64,000 nt of DNA from Dendrophyllia cribrosa (GCA_024195265.1 JAJLRJ010000002.1:14347867-14411866), one strand, 5' to 3'; shown: positions 1-12,812, counted from the first letter of the stretch. The notes: generated by a model from the sequence alone, not told the origin. Made by a program: numbers and translations.

Positions 1-120
1 ATTTTTTTGTATCTATAATTCATGATATCGAAAATAAAAGCAGCAACTGATCTACAAATAAAGGGATCAATACTGTTAAAAATGAACAAAATTTTTTAGT
101 TGATACCGAAGGCTTTGAAA

Positions 121-292
121 AAGTCAAGGCTATCTCACAATAGATCTGTTTGTAGTAAGATCAGGTCACTGTAAGGTAATATTTTAACTCCCATTTTTTT
201 TTATAATTGTTCAATATTTTAGTCAAGGTTATCAGACAATAGATCTGTTTGTCGTTAGATCATATCACTGTAAGGTAATATTTTAACTCCCA
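121..292 (+). repeat. Direct repeat, two 72-bp copies
   Basis: 122-193 and 221-292 are near-identical (AATAGATCTGTTTGT and CACTGTAAGGTAATATTTTA in both), 100 bases apart. Confidence 0.85.
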
Positions 293-306
293 AGAGTGCC
301 AATAAT

Positions 307-2157
307 TACCCTGCGAGCAGTTGGTTTTTCCTGCGCCGAACACTGCGCTACGAGCGAGAGAGAAGACCACTGCAAGCGACCGTTCGTTCCTTTGAGCGAG
401 CCGCTGTCCATCAGCTTGCATTGGATGAATAAATTAACTTTGAACCGGTAAAACCAGTTTGTAAACTTGATTAAGGCCGGTTTATACTTGCAATTTTTCA
501 TGCAATTTTTGTCGCATTTGTCGCGGCGATTTTTCTTGCGTGCGCGCTGCAATTCAAAATCGAAACCGAGATGCAATTTTGGTGCGATTAATCAGGGCGA
601 TTTGAGGCCGCGATATCGCAAGATGTTGCAAACACGTTGAAACTTCTGAAGCGATTTTGAAGCGATTTTAGAGAAATATGACTTTTTACTAGAGGTCCCC
701 GTGGGTAGGTTTTTACTGCACGAGCGGTTTTTTCGAACTAGACGTAGGCTCGACTACCATCCGCTGTGGGAGGCTAGCGCTCAGAGACCGGACGCGAGAA
801 AGCGGCGGAAATCGAGCCTAATTAGACGTCGCTGAAAAAAAGACGGCTCGCTCATCTAAAACATGGGCCTACAGAGACGAGGAAATTTTGCAGGAATTTT
901 TCTTTCGCCTTCGCCGCGCCAAAATCAAAGAAACAATCGACACTACTGCAGCAAGTTCTTCCTCTTCCATCCCCAGAATGACAGTAAACTAAATAATTGC
1001 AAATAACAAATAAAAAAGGGAATAAAAGGGCGAGCAAACTTTGCAACCAAATTGCAACAATTTGTTTACATCGCCATTTCCGACTAAACTACGCATGCTT
1101 ATAGAGCAGAAACCGCTGCTCCTAATCCTCGTGGCTTCAAAAAATCGCGCTACTCGCGGCCACAAATCGCCCTGAAATCGCACCGAAATTGCATTTCGTT
1201 TACACTTGCAATTTGGAGATGCAGCGCGCGCGAGAAAAATCGCCTCGACAAATGCGACAAAAATTGCATGAAATATTGCAAGACAGCGCAAACCGGCCTT
1301 TTGCCTCGCGCGCATGCACCGCACCCACATAACTGCTGCGTTTCAGCGAGCACACTCAAATGTCAGGTTTGTTTACACTCGGCCCGATGCGCTGTTGAAG
1401 CTGTTTCCCTGGCCAACAAGTTTTGAACTCGAGAGGAAAGCAACTGATGTCCTCATGCAGCATTTCGCACGAGTTACTAGCGACGAAAACAGTTCTGGTA
1501 CAGTTTTGTCCGCTTCGTTTGCACTGAAATTTCAGATAGCGCGATTCTTGCAGGCTGTCTTTTGCAAGTCGCTTGATGTTGTACGGCGCTCCACAATTCT
1601 TCGAGACTGTGCTGTACTTCTCTCGAGATTCTACCTCTAGTGCTTCCAGCATGCTTCTTTTGCTTTTGATGACTTCAAATCACCTAAAAAAGCTTTTACA
1701 AACTCGCCTTTGTTCATCTTCGCCCAGTTGAAATCGTATTGTTGTTTGTCTTGTTTGGAACATTGTGTTTAACGAGCCTCGCCACCCCGCACGCGTGAGG
1801 GCGTAGAAGCTTTCATTTGGCTTCAAATTTAGACTACAAACTAGACAATACTTCGACGAAGGTCTCGACCGTTCTTTTATTAAAGTTTTTACGAGAAATT
1901 TGCATTTAGATGCTTAGGAGAGCCCACTGGCATTGTACAACCACTCAAGCTTTCAGCTGGCGTTCATACGAAACCCGAGCCCGGCACGCGCTATATTTTT
2001 CCCGCGAAACAAAAAGAAGTGATGTCAAATGCATCATGTAGGCATGACGTAGTAGCACATGCTCGTTGGAGAAGCAAACGGTTGCTCGCAGTGGTTTCTC
2101 TCTCGTTCGTAGCGTCGGCGTTCGGCGTAGGAGAAACCAACTGCTCGCAGGGTAGCC
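307..2157. mobile_element. Long-TIR element upstream of transporter A
   Basis: ACCCTGCGAGCAGTTGGTTT at the left pairs with the complement at 2130-2157. Arms of about 80 bases share CGCTACGAGCGAGAGAGAA-like sequence. A second inverted-repeat element is nested at 473-1300. No transposase is visible. Confidence 0.65.
473..1300. mobile_element. Nested inverted-repeat element
   Basis: AAGGCCGGTTTATACTTGCA at the left pairs with GCGCAAACCGGCCTT at the right. About 150 bases of arm share CATGCAATTTTTGTCGCATT. It lies inside the element at 307-2157. The core 615-1150 has no gene I recognise. Confidence 0.65.
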
Positions 2158-2202
2158 AAAAATCAAACGACACCATGCAAAAGTTTTGTAGACTAGTTAG
2201 TT

Positions 2203-2480
2203 AGTTACTCCCAAGAGTGACAAAAATCAAATTCAAGAAAACTCCCAAATTTTATTTTGTGAAATATTGAAAAACAAATGGTGCCATGCAAAAGTACTGC
2301 TGAAGAGGTTTCATTTGAATGGTCACACCATAGGATTTCGTTGACAGACTCAAAAGTTAGAACTACACTACATGTCTTCATAATTGACTCTGGGAGTGAA
2401 AGGGTTCATTGTGTTATAACTGTCATCGCAGACATTGCAAAGCATCTTTGGAACGTCGGACTTCTTATATAATTTCTTGG
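2203..2480 (-). mobile_element. Dispersed TTAA-type MITE family R1, copy 1
   Basis: Shares CTCCCAAGAGTGAC, GAATGGTCACACCATAGGAT and GACTCTGGGAGTGAAAGGGT with 38360-38475/42541-42640 and 62512-62717. Complete copies begin TTAACC.TTTCACTCCCAGAG and end in its approximate complement next to TTAA, as in piggyBac-like MITEs. Confidence 0.6.
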
Positions 2481-3163
2481 AATATTTCAGTTTTACGTGT
2501 GTTAAATTGACTTCAGCCTGAATTTCATAAAAATCTATGCGTCAATTTTTCAGACTGACAAAACATACTTACACCAGGCAATTTGAACTACATGTACGTT
2601 AAAAATGATAGTTGTCTGCAACGGAACCCTTAATTTGATTCATTAAGACGCCATTTGGCCCGGGCATTTGGCGCGTCCCAAATATGATTCACATGTAGCT
2701 CTAAAAGGCAGGCCCAAAGGCACATACTGTCTGTACCAAACATCCTCTTTATTGGCATAAACAACGAGTTTCAAAATGGAGGCCTTGTAAGCTTCATGTC
2801 TGTAGTTTTTTTCTACTTTCTGCAACAAATTTCTTCAAAATTTGCACAACAAAAGTACGTGTTACACGGCTCTTGAAACTTGTTTCGCCACACTCTCTAA
2901 GTCAACCAATCACAGCTCACAGAGGAAGTCATTTTTCAACTTTTTCAACATTTTTCAACTTACGCATTTTTTTTTCGCCAGACATGATTGCATGGTAGTT
3001 GTAACGTGTGACATTTGTATGTGCAACTTGCAGTAATCTTTTTTGTGCGACAAGTTGCACGAAAAATTGTTAAGTGTGACAGCACCTTTACTCAATTGAC
3101 TGACTAACTTACTTGAGGATCGTGCCACGGTCGGTTGTATGAAAGGCAGACGTTTTTCTATAA
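2481..3163. other. Non-coding upstream region of transporter A
   Basis: No repeat or exon recognised. The promoter and first non-coding exon are expected here or further upstream, but I could not place them. Confidence 0.4.
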
Positions 3164-3180
3164 CCTTTTTTTTTTTAGCC
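3164..3180 (+). promoter_or_regulatory. Splice acceptor of a 5' UTR intron, transporter copy A
   Basis: A T-rich tract ending in AG at 3177-3178 sits two bases before the ATG. Copy B has the same AG|CC|ATG layout, so the coding exon is probably exon 2 of the transcript, with a non-coding first exon upstream that I cannot place. The in-frame ATG at 3139 would lie inside this intron. Confidence 0.6.
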
Positions 3181-6100
3181 ATGAAACTAACTACAGACGA
3201 GTTCTTGGAGAGAATTGGCAGCTTTGGTCGCTACCAGATTGCCCTCGCTGTGTTTGTCAATTTGGGTTATGCGCTCTGGTGGTCCTTTGAAGTTATGGTC
3301 ATGGTGTTCATTGCCTCTGAACCCGGATGGAGGTGTACTAATAACAACACGTGTCCCTTCACAGAAGCCATCAGTATAGGTCACGATGACTACAAGTACA
3401 GATGTAACATTCCCAGGAATGACTGGAAGTTTCAAGATGACTTCACTTCCGTGGTCACCGAGGTAAAGTTGGCGCATTTTCTAGTAGAAAATAAGTTTCC
3501 TAGGTTGTCGCATATGTAACCTGGCCGGTTACATAGGTAACCGCGCCAGATCTTCACGTGTGTATTAAAAGATGGCTTCCTTGAATCTCACATGTGTTGT
3601 TGTTTATTTAGGTATACTAAGTGACATAGCTCATTGTTTGGTGAGATTTGATGCCTTAATTCATTCCACTTGTAACGTCAGTCAACATTCATTCCACTTG
3701 TAACAGTCAACATGCATGTCAACATACACGAAATCCGCTCTCGACAGAGGGAGTGCATAATTAAGGAGGATCTTTGTTTACGTTTTTTGCCTCGTTAGCA
3801 GTTAGCAGTGTTAGCACAAATGACACAACTAGCTACAGATAAATAAACTGGATAAATCGAGAATTATGTCGTAAAAAGTTCTTAGGCTTTACCGCCAAAA
3901 ATGTTTTTATATATACAGCGCTCTTAACCCTATACGGCCTGGGGGGGGGGGGGGGTGGGGGGGGAGCACAAAGTGCCCGCGCTAACTTTCAACATTCATA
4001 ACTTCTTTAATATGTATTCCAACGCCATCCAACTTTGTGACTTTTCCTAAAATTTATCTGGCAACAATTTTGTATGACAATTGTTTGCTGATGTGACTTG
4101 ATGTTTCCATGGCAACAAGATTTTGACAGCCATGTTTTCCGAAATTTGCATATTTATACCTTTGAATGAAGAATAACAATGATTATTGGTATAACTTTGT
4201 ATTTTTACGTCATTTAGCGTTTATTTATTGGTTTTGATTAATTTTGCGTCAATTTGGACGGTTTTTAAGAGGTTTTAAAAAATTTCAGAAATCCAAGATA
4301 GCGGATCCAAGATGGTGGCCGTATAACTAATTAATTAATAACTACGTCATATGACGTTATCGTTCCATTGTGTGGACCGCAAAGGAGACAGTTTTGGACG
4401 TACTATGTACCCTCTAAGTTTCATTGTAATAGCCTTAATGTTCCCCCCAGGCTCAGAAACTCCAAAAAAGCCCAGGCTGAATAGGGTTAATTATTGAAAA
4501 ATGATAATATATATATAGGTATGACGAACCTACTATAATTAAACTTTTGATACTGTTTGGAGAAAATTGTGGTTGGCCATTTAAAAAGATAATCTCGGCT
4601 TTAATATATAAGTGTAGTTGAAGTATCTGCATTGTGTCTATGTTGTGGTGTTTTTGTGTACGTGTGTGCTTTTCATGGAAATAATAATAATATTATGGCT
4701 TTCGAAAATTAATAAAATGTAATTGGAGTGCTGTAATGAAACAATCGTTGCATTTGTAACGTTGAAGTAGCACTATATTCTTGTTCATAGTAATAGTCAT
4801 ATTGTAATATGATAATAAAGAAAAAAAACTTTGTATTCCATTCCATATGCTTGCTCTGATTAATACACATCACCATCTAACATTTACAAGACTATACGTA
4901 AACTTAATTTAGCGAAGCTAACATTGAGATTAAATATTAATCATAAGTAAACGCGTTTGAACAGCAGACGATTTTGTCTTCCACAGTTTGACCTGGTGTG
5001 TAAGCGTGGCTCATTGGGATTCGTCTCAACATCGATGATTTTCGCCGGTTTTTTTATTGGCAGTCTAGTTGTCAGCCCCATCTCTGACAAGTTTGGCAGG
5101 AAGCTCCCTCTCTTTATTTGTGGCTTCTTGTGCAGCTTCTTTCATTTTGTGTCAGCCTTCGTTCAAGCTTTCTGGTTGTTTGCCTTTTTTCGTGCAATCG
5201 TGGGTTTTATGATCGGTGAGTCTATGAGATATATCAATGGCGGATCGTGAGGAGTGCTCCCCTTATCTTGCAAAAAAGATACCGAACATTTTTTTCAGTT
5301 TCTAATATCACTACTACGCCCCTCCCCTCCCTGGATCCACCACTGAAAATCAGTGAGATGTTGATGTTGATTATAATGGCATGTGACCCATTAGCTGTAT
5401 TAGCAAAGGAAAGTGGCTTGTTTTCACGCTGTAAAGAAGTAACTTGATGTATACAACTTGCTTATATGATCTTTCAACCAATGCAAATAAATTAACCTGC
5501 TGAAGGAACTGAATAAATGTTTCACTGACTTGTTTTGTTTTTATTTTAATCGTTGCTTATAGGTGCTTACAGCATTCCGATTTTCGTGTTGGGTACAGAG
5601 TTCTCTGGAATACGCCATAGAAGCACCGTAGGGGGCTTAGCGTTTGTTGGTTACTTCATTTTAACTATGGTTCTGGGTGGAATTGCATTCGCAATCAGGG
5701 ATTGGAGACACCTCACCATGGTGACTGGAGCTCCTGGAATGGTTTATGCTGCATGTTGGTTGTAAGTAAACAAAAAAATTTGTTCGATTTTTCCTTTCCC
5801 TCACCGGTACTGTTTCGCTGTTTGAGAGAGGAGAGTTCCCTGCTTTTTTTTCATGACAAGGGATCTACCCTTTTCCGTATATCCTTTCACTTTAAATCAT
5901 CGCGCGATGATGATGATGATGATGATGATGGAAAGTACGGTCATGAGACTTATTCTTGACAGTTACAAACAGAAGCCTTAAAGGCAAGATTACCTTGGGG
6001 AACGCAGCGAGATAACTATATATAGAATGTATAACTACAGTTATCTTTACTCATTTTAAATGATTTGTTTTTTTTTTCATTTGGAAGGGGTGGGGGGGTG

Positions 6101-9100
6101 GGGGGGGGGGGAGAGGTGATGTTGTGGGTGAAATATCTCCAATGATGGATACGTATAAATATTGTGTTTTGGTGGTCTCTTGTGGTTGTTCAACAGCATT
6201 ACACCTGAGTCCGTTCGTTGGCTTCTGAAGAAAGGTCGCGTGTCTGAGGCGAAGGAAATCCTTAGTAAGGTCGCCAGGATAAATGGCAGAGAAATGCCTA
6301 AGGAAGAACTAGAACTACCCAAAGAAGAAAGACTTGGTGATTTTCGTGACCTGTTTTCCTCGCTGAAAATGGTTCACAAGACCCTTGGCTCCTGGTTTTT
6401 GTGGTAAGTGTATTGCAGCCAAAACCTGACATTAGTTCCAAAACTGGTATGGGTAATCTGAAAAGTCATAGAAGATATGGACTGAGGTCTCATATTGCTT
6501 CGAGCTAACTTCGAAAATATTCACCGTGGTTAACTTCGTACAATCTCTCAGTTTTAACCAAGCAGAGTTGAGTCGTTCATACTAGTTTTATTATTTAAAA
6601 CGTTAGAGCGTCGTACCGTAAACACGAAGATGAGGGATTCATAAATTTCGTTCAACCCGTAAAATTGGTTATTCAATATTGAACTTCATGATTGTCATAT
6701 TATTCCTTTATTTACATGCATCTATTACTGATCTGCATTCAGTTAATTTCATTCAAATGGTAACATATTCATCGTTACCGTGTGGTATTTGTTTTGTTCA
6801 AATTTTCTTTGTTTTTTCTTTCTTTACAAACCAGGTTTGCGGTTTCGTTCATCAGTTGGGGCGTATCGTTCAGTGCACCATTCCTGGGTGGCAATATTTA
6901 CGTGAATGTAGTGATAACAGCTGTAGCTGCTCTTCCTGCCTATCCTATTAGTGCTGCCCTGGCACTAAGGTAAGCCACCTGCCTCGTACAGGCGCTTACT
7001 GGGATTTTCGTCAGGTCTCCGGGAGGCCCGCGGGAAGGCTTGACAGAAGACACAAAGGACCAAAGGAAGGCTGTTCTCGCCCTTCCCATGCTCCCTTTCG
7101 CTTCTGAAAGCTGTCTCGCGTGACGTCTTGCGTATGAAAGAAACGGGGCCTGGGTACTAGGCAGGGTAAGCCACTCTGAAGACAATAAATTGTAGATATA
7201 TGCACTCAATTGGAAGAATACTGTGTAGAGTCTAAACCATAAACCACGACAATGTGACCCAGTGGAATTATAGGTGTTCGCAGCAAGCTGGTCAGCTTGC
7301 CTTGTCTGTCTTGTTATTCCTTTTAACCCTAATGGCATACCGGTTGTTTTGGTGACTTCTGGGACGAGAAACAGATCCCACCCCCCACCCCCCCCCCCCC
7401 CCCCCCCCACCCCCCCCCTCCACCCCCTTGTCCCTCCCCTCACAACCCGTAACTTCAAGAGTATTAAAGCCAGGATAACTGAGTGTCCATTGTCAATAAA
7501 CAGCGGTAATAATGTCATCTTATGACGTCATCTCTCGTTACCATAGCAACTGATTCTCGACAAACTTGACCAAAATGTGTGAAAGGTATAAAAAACAGCC
7601 ACTCAAAGCGGCATATGCTGACAATTAATACTCTTGAAACAAAAATGGAGAATAATAACATTTTAAGGAAGGGGTGGCATCCACCTCCACCTCCACCTCC
7701 ACCTCTGTACATCCGAGGATCAGATCAAGGCTCACAAGGTAGCAAATAAAAAATACTGTTATTTAGGTAAGTTGAAGAGCAGGGCAAAAAATAAAAAGGC
7801 CTAGGGACTAAGGGAGGAGGGTTTATTTAACGGTGCCTCCTAGTTTGTGTTCAAAGTATAATAATATTCTTATTTTATTTTGTGCTTGTCCCCGTCATGT
7901 CTCAGGTTTAGCCGCAGAAAAATCCTCCTCTTCTCGTTTATCTTCTCTGCTCTGTCAGCCATTGGCGCACTTCTAGTGTCGGATAAAGCCGAACATGATA
8001 AAGGTAAAAATGATATTTGTTATTCACCTTCGCTTCAGTGAATAATTTTTAAAAATTGAATGCAGTGTTACACTGTGTGAAAATGATTTTACTGTCGCTT
8101 TCCTTATTGGATGGTTTCCTTGTATTTTATTATTTAAGGGTCATTTAGACAGTGTAATTTATCAGTGATCATTTCAAAGTTAATATTTTGTCGGAGACAC
8201 CTTCTTTTCGTATATTCATATTCAAACCTTTACTTTATTTGTTATTTTTATTATTTTTTAGGGTACTTGTTAGCTAAAATCCTTTTGTCCACATTTGGCG
8301 CGAAATTCTTCAGCAATATTGGATTTTCACTGGTGTACATTTACTCTTCAGAGCTGTTTCCAACAACCTTACGGTAAAGTATTTCAGTGATATTTTATAT
8401 TTGCCTAATGTTAAATCAGTTATCGTTGTTTTCCAATTACAATCATTTCATTGTCTACTAAAACAGACTACAGTGAAACCCCGTTAATACGGTCACCAAC
8501 GGGCCATGAAAATTTGGCCGTATTAACGGGGTTGCCGCATTAACGGGGTTTTATTAGAAGAAAATGTATGGGCGCGCGTTTCGCCGGGACAAATAACGAG
8601 GTGACCGTATTAACGAGGTGACCGTAAGGCGGGGTTCCACTGTACTCAAACGGGTTTTTGCTGACGTCATTGTTTTCATTTATCCTGCCATTAGCATTTA
8701 TATCAAACAATAAAGTACCAGCAAATGGACTGTATTGGCTAAATAAAACTGTTGCGCTCGGTTATCAATGGAAACTTGACCAGTCTGATATGTTGATATT
8801 TTCTCGGAGAAATATAAACTTTCAAACGCTGTAAAATTTTGATAGAGGGTGTGGCTGGATGGCAAGAGTTACGCCACGCCCCAGCCGTACATTCTTTGTA
8901 TTTTTTATATACATTAAAGGTTAATATCTCGAAAATTATTTACCATATCACGCTCGAATTTTCAAAGAGTCTTATGGGTTTGCCAGGCTCTTTCAATGGA
9001 TGGAGTTCATTTATTTCTAGCTAGTTGTGTCATTTATGCTGCTGTATGCTAACGAGACAAAAAAAAAAACATAAGCAAAGATCATCCTATAAGTGACAGT

Positions 9101-9836
9101 ATAGTCAACTCGGCTGCGCTTCGTTGACTACTAAATTTCGCCCATAAAACACTTGGCCTCGTTTTCTAATTATTTCATTGTTCTTTAGGAGTGTTGGTAT
9201 GGGTACATCGACAGCCGCTGCCCGTGTGAGTGCTTTTGCTTCTGCTTACGCACCGCTTTTGGTAAGTGACCTTTCTTCTTGCTTCTTAGTGCCTCGCGAT
9301 AAGTAGATTGGTATCACAAGGGTAATTATCTTATTGCTTCATATGATCACTTATATGTTACGTTCCCTGCCTGCATGATTGTCATCTCTCCTCGTTGATT
9401 ATCTTGGAGTACTATTCTTTCTTTCTACAATCTACTTGTGCAGGAAAAAATCTCTTTTGCTGGAAAGTTCACGGAAAATATAATTATGTATAATTAATAT
9501 TGTATTCACTCTTAATCTAAAGAAATCAACGATATTAAACCCAAACTTCTCCCGGACAGTACACAAGAACAATTTTTCGTTTTGTATCGAACTATAGTCG
9601 ACATATAGACAAACATATTTTATCATAATTCTGTTCCATATTCTTGACAGCTAACCGTTCATCGTTTCTTGCCCTTTGGAATAATGGCCGGCCTTGCTGT
9701 GGCTGCCGCAGCTTTGTGTATGACTCTACCAGAGACCTACAACAAACCTACGATCGAAAATTTGACTCCGGAAGAAACTTACGAAGAATGTGGAAATCCA
9801 AAACATGGAGAACTCAAAGCAAGCACTGCCATATAA
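3181..9836 (+). CDS. SLC22-like organic ion transporter (MFS), copy A, 9 exons
   Basis: Exons read by splice consensus and phase: 3181-3462, 4987-5215, 5563-5761, 6197-6403, 6835-6969, 7906-8003, 8262-8373, 9189-9261, 9651-9836. All have GT donors and AG acceptors. The joined frame is open for 506 residues, slightly short for SLC22 (usually about 540-560) because the first extracellular loop is short. Visible marks: an N-terminal IGSFGRYQ motif, TM1 at about residues 20-45, a Cys-bearing loop with an N-glycosylation sequon (NNT), the MFS signature DKFGRK at about 128-133 after TM2, PESVRW at 240-245 after TM6, ELFPTTLR before TM11, and LPET at 471-474 after TM12. The family carries organic cations, anions or carnitine-like zwitterions across the plasma membrane; the substrate cannot be read here. 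The start at 3181 is preferred because AG|CC precedes it, as in the convergent paralogue. Introns hold several MITEs. Confidence 0.93.
3928..4486 (+). mobile_element. piggyBac-like MITE in intron 1 of transporter A
   Basis: TTAA at 3924-3927 and 4487-4490 flank ends beginning CCCTATACGGCCTGGGG and ending CCCAGGCTGAATAGGG. A G run of about 24 bases follows the left end. Internal sequence such as GTGCCCGCGCTAACTTT recurs at 13168. Confidence 0.7.
5903..5931 (+). repeat. GAT microsatellite in intron 3 of transporter A
   Basis: About eight GAT units. The same intron has a G-rich tract at 6087-6113 just before exon 4. Confidence 0.9.
7378..7425 (+). repeat. Poly-C tract in intron 5 of transporter A
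   Basis: Nearly 40 C with occasional A or T. A CCACCT array follows at 7680-7705 in the same intron. Confidence 0.9.
8472..8642. mobile_element. Tigger/pogo-type MITE in intron 7 of transporter A
   Basis: Starts CAGTGAAACCCCGTTAATA and ends CGGGGTTCCACTG next to TA. Internal repeats of GTATTAACGGGG and TAACGAGGTGACCG are typical of these short mariner-superfamily derivatives. Confidence 0.7.
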
Positions 9837-11480
9837 AAAACGGAAAAACAAAATGAAAAGAAACATATAACATATCATATGATAAATCTATTACAGCTTA
9901 CCTAGATCAATACACACCGAATGTGGTTACAGATTTATATATACAACTGAATAAAAACACTTTATCTGGAAAAAAGTATAGACCATGGACGATACGACCG
10001 AATGGATTTCTGGGAAGTGGAAAAAACGTCTTATGTTCTCAGATAAATTGCACATCATTATAACACAGTATGCCCAAAATCAACGTCTGAAAATGTTTTA
10101 TGAAGGAATCGATCTCAATTATCAATTGCCTTGCCTTGTTCCCAGAATTCCATTGGGTCGTATCGTTTACGGTTTATGGTTTGTGGTTTTTCCCTACAAC
10201 GACTTTCTGCAATTGGGTGCACACTGCTAGTACAATGTAACAAAGCATAGAAGTCGTAGTAGGGAGTTATTAATCTATGTTATTATATTACACAGCTAGT
10301 GTTAATAGATTATATAACGCCTGCTTTGATTAGCTAAGTTTAGCAAGAATTCATCTCGTAACTCCCACGGGTGTTCTGACGAATAATGTCATTTTCTAAT
10401 GAATAAATGACAAGCTTTCCTCGGGAAATGAGATATTTGATACATAGCCGAAGCCTCTTCAAATTTCCTCGCCGAAAACTTCGGAAAATCTAGAGTCCAG
10501 ACAGTCTTCGAAAGATTTTTGGAAATCTTCGGACATTTACGTGCAAAAGTAGGAAATGTTCACCTGAGATTAATTATTTGTAACTAAGTAGGACCCTTCT
10601 GTAACGCACTTTCGAGTGAAGTAGGTATCCTCAATAAAGTCGAAGAATAAGAATTGGAAACCTTTGTTAAGATAGAGCGGACCTTGGGAAGATCAAATGC
10701 GGCATATTTTCAGGCGTTGGCATGAAAGACGTAACTCCCTTTGGCTTGTAGTCAATTTGAATCCAGAGGTCTATCTCACTTATAATGCGTAAGGCCATAA
10801 AAAAGGGTTCAACGTTTTTTCGAGAGTGAATTAACACATGAAAGTGATTACAATAGATAGAATCAGGATAAGTTATTAACCTTAATTGGTTTGGTCAATA
10901 CAGCTAACTTTGTAGTCGAGGATAAAGGATCCAAAGGAAAAGCGGATTTTTCACTCTCTTGTTATACGATAAGGGAAATAGATAGGAAATAAAGGATGTA
11001 TCCATGAGTGTTTACTTGCTTTTACGTTAAAATTGGTACTTTGTCCTTTTTTTCACATATACAATGCAAATATCAGTACTTAAATAAAGTCATTGTTATT
11101 TGTCAAAGGAAGGTGTTTTTATTATTTTACTGCAGGTATTGATCACGATCTCTTTACAAATCGTTTCCGCTAGCTCAGAAACGACATAAAAAGCTGCATC
11201 TATGAAAAGGTTTTTTTATTAACGCGTTTCATATTTTTGGGGGATTTTTCTTCGCTGGATTGCAGTTTGTAAGATTAAAATACCAGAAGCATAACTTAAA
11301 TGCTCCCATTTAAAATTAAAATCAACTTTCAGAAAGTTGATGACAACAATTTAGTGACAAAGTTATTAAAGGACAACACTTTTCTACTCTATTAGAGTTT
11401 TTTTTTCTATAACTTCCATCAACGTCGGTTGTAGAGTGAGTAATGTCTACGCGTATAAAAATACATCGCGGGGTGGGGAG
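9837..11480. other. 3' flank of transporter A, no gene recognised
   Basis: After the poly(A) signal no exon or repeat family is identified, apart from short words shared with other introns (ACGGTTTATGGTTTGTGG near 10168). Confidence 0.4.
9950..9955 (+). terminator. Polyadenylation signal AATAAA, transporter copy A
   Basis: A canonical hexamer lies 114 bases after the stop codon, a usual distance for an animal mRNA 3' end. No canonical hexamer was seen within about 350 bases of the copy B stop. Confidence 0.55.
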
Positions 11481-11582
11481 GGGGGGGGGGGGGGGGGGGG
11501 GCATGGGGTTGGGTGGAGGGGAAAGTGCCCGCGGTGACTTTAAACGTTTATATGAACTTTAAAAGGTATTTAACCAGTAAAC

Positions 11583-12139
11583 CCATTAAAGTGTATATGA
11601 CAGATATTTTTTTTATTTGCTTGATGGAATCTTCATGGCGTTCTGATCAGAAAATCGAAAAGAGTTTTTTCGATATCGATTTTCTTTTCCGTGTTTTAGC
11701 CATCAAAAAGCGTGAAATTTCACTTCCGGTGGGTTACAAAACCGCGCAAGAAAAAAGACTGGGAATAGTCCGCTGTGACGTCAATACAAGAATGCCGGTG
11801 TCGCGGTTTCTCGGTTCCTCACAGTTTGGTGCGCCCTGAGGAAGAAACATGGTTCTATTGAGGTGTGTTGTCTATGGTTGAAGCAACACGCACCAAAAAA
11901 CGGAGGAACTGAGAAACCGCGACACTGGCATTCTTGTATTGACGTCACAGCGGACTATTTCCAGTCTTTTTTCTTGCGCGGTTTTGTAACCCACCGGAAG
12001 TGAAATTTCACGTTTTCAGACGGCTAAATCACGGACAACAAAAATCGATATCGAAAAACTTTTTTCGACTTTCTTATCAGAACGCCATGTAGATTCCATC
12101 AAGCAAATAAAAAAATATCTGTCATATACACTTTAACCC
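11583..12139. repeat. Long palindrome, about 250-bp arms
   Basis: CCATTAAAGTGTATATGACA at the left is mirrored by the complement ending at 12139. The arms stay paired through GTCGCGGTTTCTCGGTTCCT at the inner end, with a loop of about 50 bases (11834-11886). Probably a foldback transposon; the transcript could form a long dsRNA. A G-rich tract lies just outside the left arm. Confidence 0.85.
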
Positions 12140-12589
12140 ATTAAACTTTCTGGGCTTTCCTGGTAACATGGCAACATGTTATTGTGCGAAGCCTATTTAG
12201 TGAAGCCAGTGCCCGTCAAAGTGGGGTCCAGGGGGCGAATTCACGAAGCCCTCCTAGGTTGAGATATATCCTAATTAATATTGTTTATAACATTACTGTC
12301 GCCTAATACTGAAGACTAGCCCGAGGCTGTATTATGGCCAGCTTTCGAAACGGCGTACGACCGGAGCTTGCAGACACCTTATAACACTAATCAAAATTAG
12401 ACGTTCACTCTACATTCAAAAGATCTGATTTACCCCCAAAGTGCTGGGGGCCATCTTAGACATTTGATATCTGATTCAACCCGCCTTAAAAGCTTACTTA
12501 GTCCTTGTTAAACTGTTTTGACCAAAACCCTAACTAGTTGGTCCAAAATAACTCCAAAAATAGTTCTGTCAGCGCTCGAAACGTCAGTT

Positions 12590-12812
12590 AGATTATGAAT
12601 CTCTGACGGTGGCCAATTTACCAGATTGTCATGTTTCCTGCCTCTCCACTGACACAACAGCACAGATTGACACAACACAACAACACTGACACAACAGCAC
12701 AGATTCTTAAATATTTTCAGGTTGTATTTAGTGTCCCCAGTTAGTGGTTGTTTAACTGCTATTTTAGATTTGACACATGAATAAAGGTTGTTGTTGTTGT
12801 TGTTGTTGTTCT
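12590..12812 (+). mobile_element. Probable retroelement 3' tail ending in a GTT repeat
   Basis: CGCTCGAAACGTCAGTTAG, then ACATGAATAAAGG followed by about eight GTT. An AATAAA-like word running straight into a short tandem tail suggests the 3' end of a retroelement. A (CAA) array running into TTTATTTC at 25965-25996 is the reverse-oriented equivalent. Confidence 0.45.

Noticed and set aside
3139..3180. In-frame ATG at 3139 as start of transporter A
   Set aside because: It lies in the pyrimidine tract of a likely intron; the paralogue has no equivalent and starts at the second ATG.
6940..7525. 192-residue minus-strand frame and its plus-strand counterpart
   Set aside because: They run through the poly-C tract in intron 5 of transporter A and match no family.
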